From Phycomyces blakesleeanus NRRL 1555(-) (lineage: Eukaryota > Mucoromycota > Mucoromycetes > Mucorales > Phycomycetaceae): a stretch of DNA of 64,000 nucleotides. The notes under the pieces are model-generated. The model made no database searches. It saw only the letters and a program-made list of their open reading frames with translations, and was not told the origin of the DNA. Shown here piece by piece: positions 22,623 through 32,220 of this stretch. Location of the stretch: NCBI RefSeq assembly GCF_001638985.1, contig NW_017265146.1, positions 1,235,125-1,299,124 of the forward strand, written 5' to 3'. Position 1 is the stretch's first letter. Each line of letters starts with the position of its first letter. The translations under genes and the position numbers were made by a program.

Positions 22623-24590
22623 ATGATGCCACCAAATATACCACCTGAAATTCTTTCACAAATTGCTGATAATCTATCGACAGAAGATAGGCTTTCTGGC
22701 TCTGTTACTTGCAAGGCATGGAGATATCCGTTTCAAGATTCTCTCTGGAGAGACATACAGATCGATTCCACGGCAGCTCTCGAACAACTATACAACAGCA
22801 TTAAATCCTCCACAAACACGTTTACACCACACGGTTTTATGGTGCACAGTCTACGCTTAATTAGTTACTACAAAATACCCGATGAGCAGCAGGATGCCTT
22901 CTTTAGCTATCTACCAAACCTGAAGTATCTTGATCTTGAAAATCTGTCTTGTAGAGACATCAATCTAGAGATGGCAAAATCAAGCAAGACGTGGGTGTCT
23001 CTGAAAAGCCTGATAATAGAATACAACGGAAGTCGAGGATGGCCAACTACGAATGATCTCATCAGCCTCCTAGAGACATGCCCTATGCTCAAGAAACTCG
23101 AATTCTCGACAAATTCATTAAGAAATGCAAGCAGTTTTGGGTTAAGAGAATTTGACAGTATACACCAAACGTTACAACAACTTTCGCACTTCAAAGCTTA
23201 TTTATATTTTGAACCTGAAATTCAATCTACGCTAGACATAATCACAAATACTCTACCAGCAACCACCATGACAGCCCTCGATATATGGTTTTTTCAGCTG
23301 TCCCACGACTGGCTGTACTATTTTACCTACAAATATCCAAACTTGCAGTCTCTGAGATTGGATACTTCAGAGTTATATCAAAGGTGGACAGATCATACCC
23401 GGACGCAAAGAGTCACTTATCAGTATCCTCCCCACTCAAAGGGATTCCAGCGCCTGGAAACCCTTGAACTCGTATCGCCAAACATCTCAGAATGGACTCA
23501 CCTTGTTTTCTGGGAATTCATTTATCCATTAAAAGCTCCTATCAAGAACTTGAAGTACAAGGCAGTATGCGACCACGACGATTCATGGTTGGATGCCCAG
23601 CTGTATGCAACGGATATTAAGAGAATTCTACAATCTTTTTCAGAAACACTCGAGACTCTTTCCATCGAAGGAACAGTATTTTTCGATATTAAGCATGGTC
23701 CAGCACTTGAACTATCTTCTTACGCTCCATTCTTGATGGACCTTCATATCAAGTCTTGTGGTATATCAATTAACCTGGACAACTTATTGGACAACTGCAT
23801 ATCCCTAAAACGCTTAAGATATACTGGTGGGCAGCTGTTGATTAATTCCGGCACAACAGATCAAGATACAAAAGAACAACATCAAAACCAAGGACAGCAT
23901 CGTAGATTGCGAATTCTGGAATTACAACGGGTTGTCACAAGCGTGGAAACTTTTAGTCGCCTTTCTTTCAGGTGCAGACATCTGAAATATATGAACTTGA
24001 GCTCTTTGTTGATTAGTGGATCAATTTCAAAGAAAACCGGTCGCTTGCTTCTCGATATGCCATATACTTTTTTCAAGGCAGTGCGCTTAGCCCATATCAG
24101 ATATCGTTCACCTTACAAGAGAATATATGGCAACACTATTATCAGTATAACACTCCTGTCTCAATTGAGCGATCCTCTGTCACAATTACCATTATCACCT
24201 ACAATATCAGATAAAGCAATTCAAAGCGAGCAGGAAAAAGGAGATCCAGAATCTCTTGCTGTAGTAACCCATAAAAATATCGCTTGGTTCCACACATTTC
24301 TTAATGTTGTATTTGAAACGGATACCAGAATAGGCATCAGGCAGCTTTCAGAACAAGAAGCCATCACTGCAGTTGAATACTATGAAAACTTTCAGTCCAA
24401 TACAAATGGTAAAACGATAAGATTAGGGAAGGCATTGGATGGGAATAACCCCAAGAAAGATTGGGAAAACCATCTTTGTAGAGGTTATGGAGAATTGAGG
24501 TGTGGCCAGGTAGAGAAGTATATTCTTCCCAGTCAATCAAAGCATGATAGATACTTCTGGGATTTGTTGTATGAAAATGTCTTTTTATAA
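22623..24590 (+). CDS. F-box/LRR-like protein, subfamily ending in NVFL
   Basis: Single exon, 655 residues; two tandem ATG codons, the first taken. F-box at residues 5-45 (IPPEILSQIADNLSTEDRLSG, CKAWRYPFQDSLW). The divergent LRR-like middle has landmark segments shared by all copies: EWTHLVFWEFIYPL, SFSETLETLSIEG, DNCISLKRLRYTGG, FRCRHLKYMNLSSL, LLLDMPYTFFK. The C-terminal module has NIAWFHTFLNVVFETDTRIG, LSEQEA, LCRGYGELRCGQVEKYILP. Role inferred as an SCF substrate adaptor. It groups with the genes at 35097 and 52669. A stretch around 23655-23770 is nearly identical to 36120-36240 of the gene at 35097, while flanking parts are much more diverged, which suggests gene conversion. Confidence 0.85.
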   Translation: MMPPNIPPEILSQIADNLSTEDRLSGSVTCKAWRYPFQDSLWRDIQIDSTAALEQLYNSIKSSTNTFTPHGFMVHSLRLISYYKIPDEQQDAFFSYLPNLKYLDLENLSCRDINLEMAKSSKTWVSLKSLIIEYNGSRGWPTTNDLISLLETCPMLKKLEFSTNSLRNASSFGLREFDSIHQTLQQLSHFKAYLYFEPEIQSTLDIITNTLPATTMTALDIWFFQLSHDWLYYFTYKYPNLQSLRLDTSELYQRWTDHTRTQRVTYQYPPHSKGFQRLETLELVSPNISEWTHLVFWEFIYPLKAPIKNLKYKAVCDHDDSWLDAQLYATDIKRILQSFSETLETLSIEGTVFFDIKHGPALELSSYAPFLMDLHIKSCGISINLDNLLDNCISLKRLRYTGGQLLINSGTTDQDTKEQHQNQGQHRRLRILELQRVVTSVETFSRLSFRCRHLKYMNLSSLLISGSISKKTGRLLLDMPYTFFKAVRLAHIRYRSPYKRIYGNTIISITLLSQLSDPLSQLPLSPTISDKAIQSEQEKGDPESLAVVTHKNIAWFHTFLNVVFETDTRIGIRQLSEQEAITAVEYYENFQSNTNGKTIRLGKALDGNNPKKDWENHLCRGYGELRCGQVEKYILPSQSKHDRYFWDLLYENVFL

Positions 24591-24720
24591 AAAAAAATAA
24601 AGTATTAAAGAGAAAATTCACCATAAACAGATATGTGTGTGTGTGTGATAGGGAAAGATATATATTGTTGGTTTATGCTTATCAACTTCTTATAACCCAC
24701 TGTACAAGTTAATTCACCGC

Positions 24721-24809
24721 TTTTCTCTTCTCTTCTCTTCTTTTCTTTCCTTTCTTTCCTTTTAAATACTCTCAACCCTACATTTTTACAATTGTTTCTA
24801 CTAATAAAT
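24721..24809 (+). promoter_or_regulatory. Pyrimidine-rich leader of the second F-box promoter class
   Basis: TTTTCTCTTCTCTTCTC-type tract followed by ACAATTGTTTCT and AATAAATATG at the start codon. A matching arrangement is found at 55318-55416 before the pseudogene at 55414. Inferred core promoter or 5' UTR. Confidence 0.5.
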
Positions 24810-26723
24810 ATGTTGGCATCTCAACTTCCACTTGATATTATCTTGCAAATCGCCGATCTTCTATTGACAAAGGACAAGTGTTCTTGTTCTCTTACTTGCA
24901 AGCAATGGAGAGACCCATTCCAAAAGTTACTTGTTAAAAACATACATGTCGATTCCATTAAGCATCTAAAAACCATTTGCAATACCAATGCAACCTCAAA
25001 AACCAAATCCAGATCCTGTGGTCATTTAGTGCATGGTCTACGTATAGGTGGTTGTTTCATTTTACCGAATGTGAAGCAAGATGTCTTTTTTCGATCACTG
25101 CCAAACTTGAAACATCTTAATCTTGGGAACATGCGTTTTCAAGATATCAACACAAAGATGACACAATCTAACAATACATGGATGTCGCTAGAAAGCCTAA
25201 AAATCAAAATTAACAATAATGAAGGACTACAAGGAGCGCCAGACCTCATTAAATTCTTAAAGACCAGTCGTGTGCTCGAAAAGTTAGAGATATTTACGAA
25301 GGACCGAGAAGTTATAATCACCTTTACTGAAAATGACTTTGAAAATCTGCACCAAAATCTACAACATCTTTCGTCGATCAAGGCTTGTATTTCTCTCAAT
25401 TTCTGTGCGTCAGCTTCACAGAACACAATTCCAGAAATTACACCCGCGCTTGCTTTAACGACCCTTTACTTAAGGCTGGATGAGTGGGATCCTTTATTTC
25501 TATATTATTTTGGATTCAAATATCCAAACCTGCATTCCTTGAGATTGGATTTCTCGATTTCAAATTATATGTGTGTAGATTCTGGTACATTGCAAAGAAT
25601 CACGCCTCTTTTTGACTCCAACCCCAAAGCACTCAAATATCTTGAAACATTTGAACTCATAACGAGAGACGCTTCAGAAAGTGCTCATATGGATATATGG
25701 CAATTTTTTACTTCAACTAAAGTCCCTATCAAGAATTTTAAGTACAAGACAGTATACGGCGACAGTGCTTCGCGTGATTATAAAGTGCTTATTGAACGGA
25801 TACTACGGGCGTTTCCGAAAACACTAGAGACGTTATCAATCCTTGGAAGAGCAAGTTGTGGCAGTAGATCTACTAAAATGCTGGAAATATCTCTCTGCCC
25901 GTTATTAGTGGATCTTGAAATCAATGAATGTAGTGTGTGCGTTGACCTTAACAATCTATTAGACAGCTGCATTGCCCTCAGGCGACTGAAACTTCACTCT
26001 GACAAGCTGTCTATTACCTCAGGTACAGATAACCGAGAACCAAAGCAATACCAAGGACGGCAGCAGCATGGATTGCATGTATTGGAGCTACATGGGGTTG
26101 GCACAAGTACGTCCGTATTTAATTGCCTCTCCTTCAGATGCAGAGACCTAGAATATATGAAATTGTGCTATGTGTCTATCGATGGGACTATTTCTGAAGA
26201 AACTGGGCGCTTGCTCGTTGATATGCCCTACACTTTTTTCAAAATGCTACTTCTCTGTGATGTTTCCTACTGTTCATCTGACGGCCATGGGAATGATAAA
26301 ACGATTATTACTATATTTCTTTTGTCTCGGTTAAACAATCCTCTACAATCGAATGAAGAAAGAAGAAAAGATGAAAGGGAGTTGGAATCTACTACAGTAG
26401 AATATCATAATCAGCATGACATAGCTTGGTTTCACACCTTTACTGATGGTGTATATGATTGGGACAATGACACGGGTATCGTACAACTCTGTAAGCAACA
26501 AGTTAGTACCGCTGTCAATTTCTTTCAAGGCTTCCGGTCTAATAGAGTTCCCAGAGCATCGATCTTTGATTCATGGGGAGGTTATATAGAAGAAGGCTGG
26601 GATGCTGATCTTCGTAATGGGTATGCTGAATTTAGATGTGGAAACGTAGAAAAGTATAGTATTTATGGTGTTATTTCAGATGACCAAGACAATTGGGATA
26701 AGTTGCACAGTGGTTTTCCTTAA
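24810..26723 (+). CDS. F-box/LRR-like protein, pyrimidine-tract promoter subfamily
   Basis: Single exon, about 637 residues from the ATG at 24810, which gives the family start MLASQLP. F-box at residues 4-44 (LPLDIILQIADLLLTKDKCS, CKQWRDPFQ). LRR-like middle with LPNLKHLNLGNMRFQD, YLETFELITRD, DSCIALRRLKLH and CRDLEYMKL. The C-terminal module is present (IAWFHTFTDGVYDW, LRNGYAEFRCGNVEKYSIYG) but ends DNWDKLHSGF rather than FWENLYNKLF. Only about 220 bp separate it from the preceding gene. That gap lacks the conserved block of the other copies and instead has a CTTTCC/TTCTCT pyrimidine tract and CAATTGTTTCT shortly before the ATG, as does the pseudogene at 55414. This marks a separate subfamily. 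Confidence 0.85.
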   Translation: MLASQLPLDIILQIADLLLTKDKCSCSLTCKQWRDPFQKLLVKNIHVDSIKHLKTICNTNATSKTKSRSCGHLVHGLRIGGCFILPNVKQDVFFRSLPNLKHLNLGNMRFQDINTKMTQSNNTWMSLESLKIKINNNEGLQGAPDLIKFLKTSRVLEKLEIFTKDREVIITFTENDFENLHQNLQHLSSIKACISLNFCASASQNTIPEITPALALTTLYLRLDEWDPLFLYYFGFKYPNLHSLRLDFSISNYMCVDSGTLQRITPLFDSNPKALKYLETFELITRDASESAHMDIWQFFTSTKVPIKNFKYKTVYGDSASRDYKVLIERILRAFPKTLETLSILGRASCGSRSTKMLEISLCPLLVDLEINECSVCVDLNNLLDSCIALRRLKLHSDKLSITSGTDNREPKQYQGRQQHGLHVLELHGVGTSTSVFNCLSFRCRDLEYMKLCYVSIDGTISEETGRLLVDMPYTFFKMLLLCDVSYCSSDGHGNDKTIITIFLLSRLNNPLQSNEERRKDERELESTTVEYHNQHDIAWFHTFTDGVYDWDNDTGIVQLCKQQVSTAVNFFQGFRSNRVPRASIFDSWGGYIEEGWDADLRNGYAEFRCGNVEKYSIYGVISDDQDNWDKLHSGFP

Positions 26724-27349
26724 AATTAAATACTAAATAAAAAAAGGTAAACTTAAAAAAAAAAAAGATTTATTGTCTATATGTATATGTGTATATTCAA
26801 GGATAAACAACAAATAGTTGTTACTTGCTTTGTTTTATCAATAGCCAAAGAAACAGAATATATTATAGTTGGAGTTTCTCCATGTTTTATAGACAACGCT
26901 TGACTTTCTTTGAGAAATAGTTGTTTTATTTAATATCATAAAACTATGTGTACACTATATTACAATTGTGAAATTTTGGTTCTTATATGGTCTTTAGGAA
27001 ATATGTATGTTGATTTGCTATACTACTTGATAATCCAATAATTGACATATAAGAAATTCGAGAAAATGGTTAAAAGTGACAATTAGAAACTATATCTTAC
27101 GCCCCACTCCCATAAGAATAGTGCTTGAGAGACAAAGTCATATACCCATATATTTTCTGGTTAGTAATTGACTGTGCCTTTTATTAAAATACACGGCTAC
27201 TCTGGCCATGAATATGTGCCTGGATTCAAAACTAACCGTGTAAGTTAAACCCAGAGTTTTATTTTCTTTATTTTTCTTTTCTTTTTTTAATTTATCACGA
27301 CCCCCTCTTTTCACTACTGCTTATACCCGTAATTACGATTGCATAAAAG
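26724..27349. other. Intergenic, no gene seen
   Basis: AT-rich 3' flank and spacer; ends in a pyrimidine-rich tract (about 27255-27290) like that before the F-box gene at 24810. Confidence 0.5.
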
Positions 27350-29259
27350 CTACTACTCGGTATTCTTTTGCAAATCGCTAATCCTTTAGTGATAAATAAT
27401 AAGGCTTCTTGAGCCCTTGTTTGCAAGATATGGAGATATTCGTTTCAAGAAACTATTTGAAGAAACGTATATGCCAGTACCAAGTTGGATTTTGAAACTA
27501 TTCGGGGTATAATTTAGGCCTAAAAAAGCCTCAGACATCCCATAGCTAATCACTATATCATCTACGTATGACTTCATACTGCACCATACCAACCATGCAG
27601 CAGGGACAACTTTTTTTTAGATATTTACCAAACCTGAAGCATCTTGCTTTCATACATTTGCGTTACAAGTATATTAACAAAGAGATGTCTAAATCCAATG
27701 ATACGCGGAGATCACTCCAAAGCCTAAAAAGTCTACCTATTTATGGCGAAGAATCAAAATCTACGGCAGAATTTATTAAACTATTGGCAAATTATTCCAA
27801 TCTTCAAAAGTTAGAGCTACCTAAAAGCGTGATCATCAACCAGCCGTATTTAGAGTAAAAAAAAAATTGACAGCCTCCATAAGAAACTACAGTACTTTCC
27901 GTCTTTCAAAGCTTGGGTAACTCTCAGCAATGACCTGGAGTCGATACAGCGCGCAAAATTAAGTGTTAAATCAGTACTCACGTTTACAACCCTTGAGTTA
28001 AGTATGTGGGAGTAGAGAACTGTGTGGATGTACTATTTAGCCCACAATTATCCAAACTTACATTAAATCAGATGGAATACAGCGGATCCAGAGTACTATA
28101 AAATATCTCCTGATTTCACGGAGCAGAGTTATTATATTTTGGATTTTAACAAGCCTATCCAAATATTTGGAAACATTTGAATTCATCACTAGAGACGTTC
28201 CAGAGAAATATGACAATTTTTTTTGAAATTTATTTGCCCATTAAATACCCTTACCAAAAATTTAAAGTACAAGACAAGATCCAGCAAGATTAATATACTA
28301 TTTTTTAAAGAGCTTATCAACACGTTTATAGAGACTTTTTTCTGAAACACTCGACCCTTTCAGTCGAAGCAAATAAGCTTTAAAGTAGTCGAATTGATTC
28401 AAGATTAGAGATCTTCTCTAATTGTCCAATGCTGGTAAACCCTGAAATCAACTCCTGTGATGTGTCCATTGAGCTGAAAAATATATTAGACAACTGTGTA
28501 GCGCTAAAAGAGCTAAGGTTTTTTGACGGGGAATTACTGTTTTACACAAGCATAGAAAATCGAGGCTCAAAGCCAAAAGAACAAGACTATCAAGAGCAAA
28601 AGCATGGATTACGGGTTCTGGAGTTAGACAACGTTCTTACAAGTGCTGAAATGTTTAGCCACCTTTCTTTTAGGTGCAGGGGTCTGGAATATATGGAGTT
28701 GAAGAGTACAAGTATACAGAGTGTTATTGGTACCTCTGGGAGGATCCCGTTATTGCTTCTTGATATGTCCTACTCTTCCTTTAAGGTTCTAAAACTCTTC
28801 GATATTAGGTGCACTTTATCGGAAGACCAACTGTTGGAAAGTCGCTTTATCAAGTTAATACTTTTGTCTCAACTGAAAGACTCTCGATCATCAAATGAAA
28901 AGAAAAAATGTACGGATTCAAGTTCTGCTGACATAACACATCCTTTTCGCAATTTAACTTGGTTTAAACTCTTTCATGAAATTGAGGACGACGTGGACAC
29001 CGACATGAGACTACGTCAACTTCCAGAGCAAGAATCTAGAATTATATCCAAATACTGTCGATCTTCCGACCTCAGAGAAAGTGATAATTTTTTGAAAACC
29101 AATACATGGTTGAATGGAGAGCTTTCGCAAGATTTGGAATCCGATATTCAGGATGGTTATGTTGAATTAAGATGTAAAAAAATAGCACGGTGTCATACTT
29201 CTTAACATAAACCACATAACTATGATGTCTGGAACAATGTGTACAGTATTTTTTCATAA
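27350..29259 (+). pseudogene. F-box/LRR pseudogene with many lesions
   Basis: The F-box is visible from about 27362 (ILLQIANPL, then CKIWRYSFQET) but has two in-frame TGA codons within it. Further stops and frameshifts follow through the LRR region; open pieces remain at 27568-27858 (PNLKHLAFIHLRYK) and 28429-29205. The latter retains LDNCVALKELRFFDG, CRGLEYMEL, LLLDMSYSSFK and a C-terminal module (LTWFKLFHEI, QDGYVELRCKK). A TAA at 29203-29205 precedes a still readable end (YDVWNNVYSIFS) stopping at 29257-29259. The ending resembles the copies at 24810 and 55414. Confidence 0.85.
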
Positions 29260-29522
29260 AAGGAAGTATTAAATAAAAGGAATTATCTCTAAAGACAAAT
29301 CTATTTTGTGTGTATATTTTTTAAAAGAGAAAAATCAAGGAGTCTTGGCTAGTTGACGTGTTATATTTGCAGTAACAAAGTCCATTTTGGATATTCATGA
29401 AGTTTTTAATTTTATTTTCTTCTTTTTTGTCAATAGATGTAGGCGATTCAGATGTCTTTTGACTAGGAAAAATATGTGTACACCTGTGCCTATTTGGCAG
29501 AGGGTTATACTGCTAGTACCTT
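29260..29522. other. Short spacer before the second segmental duplication copy
   Basis: About 260 bp of AT-rich sequence; nothing recognised. Confidence 0.4.
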
Positions 29523-30240
29523 TGAATAGACCATGAGATTTCCTATGTAAGATTCTTATCTAAATTTAGTTAATTTTTATAAAAAAATGAAGTAATACGG
29601 GATTTGATCAATGCAGCAACCAACCCAATACTTCTTTGACAATAACAGTCTCCAAGAATATCTTTTTATATGTAAGCTTTAAGAACGTGGACTGATGTAT
29701 TCTTGTATAAGATTACATTAATTAAAAGAGTCTTGTGTTACCATATTGGCCAAATTAAGAACCTGGTAAATGATACCTTATTTCCAATACTATGAAAAAT
29801 AGCCCTCACATATACATATCTATATCGTTTATTTGATGTAATTTCTCTTTATAAATAAGTTTCAATTGGTTTTACTTTTGCCATGTCTCAAAGATCTGTC
29901 TCTTAGTCAAAAAAAAATTATAATAACCTTCATCAAAAAAAAAACAATTTTCCTTTTCCAGAAGCATATCGTTCTTTTGACCAAACCTTATAGCAAGCTT
30001 TCTTTATTGAAGGATACATTATAAAGAGGTTGATATACAGTTTATTTAATATTAAAAGATAAAGAAATTAAAAGGTATTTTGTGTAGAGTGGATGTAGTA
30101 AGGGTAAAATAAGGATATTAAGCATACAATTATTTTACCAAGCCTAGCTATTTACTTTTCTGTATATAATGTTTATAATATAAAAAATTTCTGAAAAATA
30201 TTAAAAACCCACAACTTTTGTAAAGCGGCAAATAAATGCA

Positions 30241-30248
30241 TATATCTA
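30241..30248 (+). promoter_or_regulatory. TATA-like element of U6 copy 2
   Basis: TATATCTA at the position of the TATATATA of copy 1, about 31-38 bases before the U6 start. The single A to C change could weaken this promoter. Confidence 0.6.
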
Positions 30249-30278
30249 GTGTTTTGGGACATTTATTTTAGTCGACAA

Positions 30279-30301
30279 GTGCTTGCACCTCTGTCACATA
30301 T

Positions 30302-30333
<32 letters not shown>

Positions 30334-30392
30334 GGCCCCTGCACAAGGATGACACTAAACTTCTGAGATGGAACGCTCTACGGAGCATATTT
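30279..30392 (+). ncRNA. U6 spliceosomal snRNA, copy 2
   Basis: The transcribed sequence is identical to copy 1 as far as I can read it: GTGCTTGC start, ACAGAGAAGATTAGCATGG, CCCCTGCACAAGGATGAC and the 3' GCTC-TACG-GAGC hairpin. A T run ends it (30390-30398). The copies differ in the TATA box and flanks, so either or both may be expressed. Confidence 0.95.
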
Positions 30393-30401
30393 TTTTTTGT
30401 T

Positions 30402-32043
30402 TTGTCACCACTTGATATTATTTTTATTTATTTTATTTTTTATGTCAAATCTTGAAATTACTTATAAAAGGATACCACATTGAGGAATGTCAATCTTACA
30501 TCATAATGTACACCTTTATTATCCACTAATGCACAATCCTTCTCCCCTTCCTTGTTAAATGCATATCAATCTCTTCTTGCTCCTCATGCTGTAGATGGCT
30601 TTTGTTATGCAGTTCCATTAACACAAATCACCACTTCTTTTTTGCTGACAACGTAGCATTCTTTTTGGCTTGGCTTCAAATGTCCAACCCATGTTCAACT
30701 TGAGCTGCACAACACTTCTTATCACTCTGGCTGTCGTTTGAAGAACTTTTAAATATGCAGTCATATATACCCACTTTTCACGTTCTCTATACGATACTAT
30801 TCCTGCTGATGGTGAAATTCATATACTTGGGTGTTCTCCTTCAGAAAGAAAGATGATTTATTTTTCTTTTTGGGTGGTCATTCATTGTTTCTCATTATCG
30901 TTATAGCACTCTTGCAACCATGGATACTCTTAATGCAGCTGGAGCTTGTTGATGGGCATTCAACATCTTAAACAGCTATCCTCAAACACACCAAATCGCA
31001 AACAAAAGAAAAATCGTAATTCTCTTTAGCTTGATCAACTTCTCCCCTCTTTTCAGCCAGCTCTCAAAATCTACACCACTTATGTGATCACATATTGTTT
31101 TAGGGTGCACCTGAAGTACCATCTGGAAAACCCACTTGGACCACACATTTCATGATGTTCTCCTTTAACACCAACAATCATGTTGTCTTAAGCTTCTCCT
31201 TGTTATTATTTCCTTTATTAAAAAAACAATCATGACTTATTATTAACTTGATAACGCTCTGTGCTAAATGACTTAAAAAAAACATTATCGTATAGTGAAA
31301 TTAAAATTATACATCTCGAAATTAGGTCTTATATATATATACGAGGTAGACTGGTTTTCAACATTGAGACAGTTTAAGAGGCAATAATCATACTATTCTA
31401 AGCAAGAAAAAGGTTGGTCTAAGTTTATTTAAATATCTTATTCTTATAAATATTTGATACTTAAACAGAAACAAACATAACCCATACAAAAGTTGAAACC
31501 CTTGGTCAAAACAAAGTAGCAATAGTAGTACTCGTGCGGTTTAGTTTCTTTTTTCTTTATTCCATACATTGTATACTCACCTTCTAACATTTATGATAAC
31601 ACTTCTTCCTAAAGTTTCTTATATGCTTTTTATACTGTTATCAATTTTAAGTATTTACTACCTGTTTATACTACCCGTTTGTCTAAATTTATGAAAGCCT
31701 TTCAAATTTCTATAGTTGTCTTGATAGCCAGAGGTTCTTTTGTGTAAATTCAATTGCTATGTTGTGTGCCATTTGATCCCTAACTTTACCTACTTCTCTA
31801 CTGTTTATTTCACTTGGCACACAATTACCATCGTCTATAATATGTGCGAGATTCAGATATTCCCTTTAAAGTTAAATGTTTACTTGTCCCTATTGTCCAT
31901 CCCATTTGGGAACACAATTAAATAGTGCGCTACCTGTGCAAGAGTAATTTATCAACTTGTTTTAAAAATATAGAAGGATCAAATGTAAGTCACGCGCAGA
32001 GTATATCCCTTTCTTTTTAAAGATATAGAAAAGAGAAAAAACA
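30402..32043. other. Spacer between U6 copy 2 and F-box gene
   Basis: Duplicate of 6830-8470; no recognisable gene. Confidence 0.5.
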
Positions 32044-32112
32044 ACTGGCTGCGCCTTGTACGTCTTCGTGGTTACTCAATTGATTCAACTGTGCCCATAT
32101 TTGTAACTCGCA
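32044..32112 (+). promoter_or_regulatory. Conserved upstream block of F-box family (copy before 32221)
   Basis: Contains CTTGTACGTCTT, GGTTACTCAATTGATT and CCCATATTTGTAACTC, about 110-177 bp before the ATG. Confidence 0.6.
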
Positions 32113-32220
32113 GTGTTATTTTACCGCAGCATTTTTCTTTTTGTAACTCTTTACCACTTTGATAACCGGTACCCTTCTTTTAATTTGTCTCTGATTTTCT
32201 ATTTGACCTTACTTACTGTT

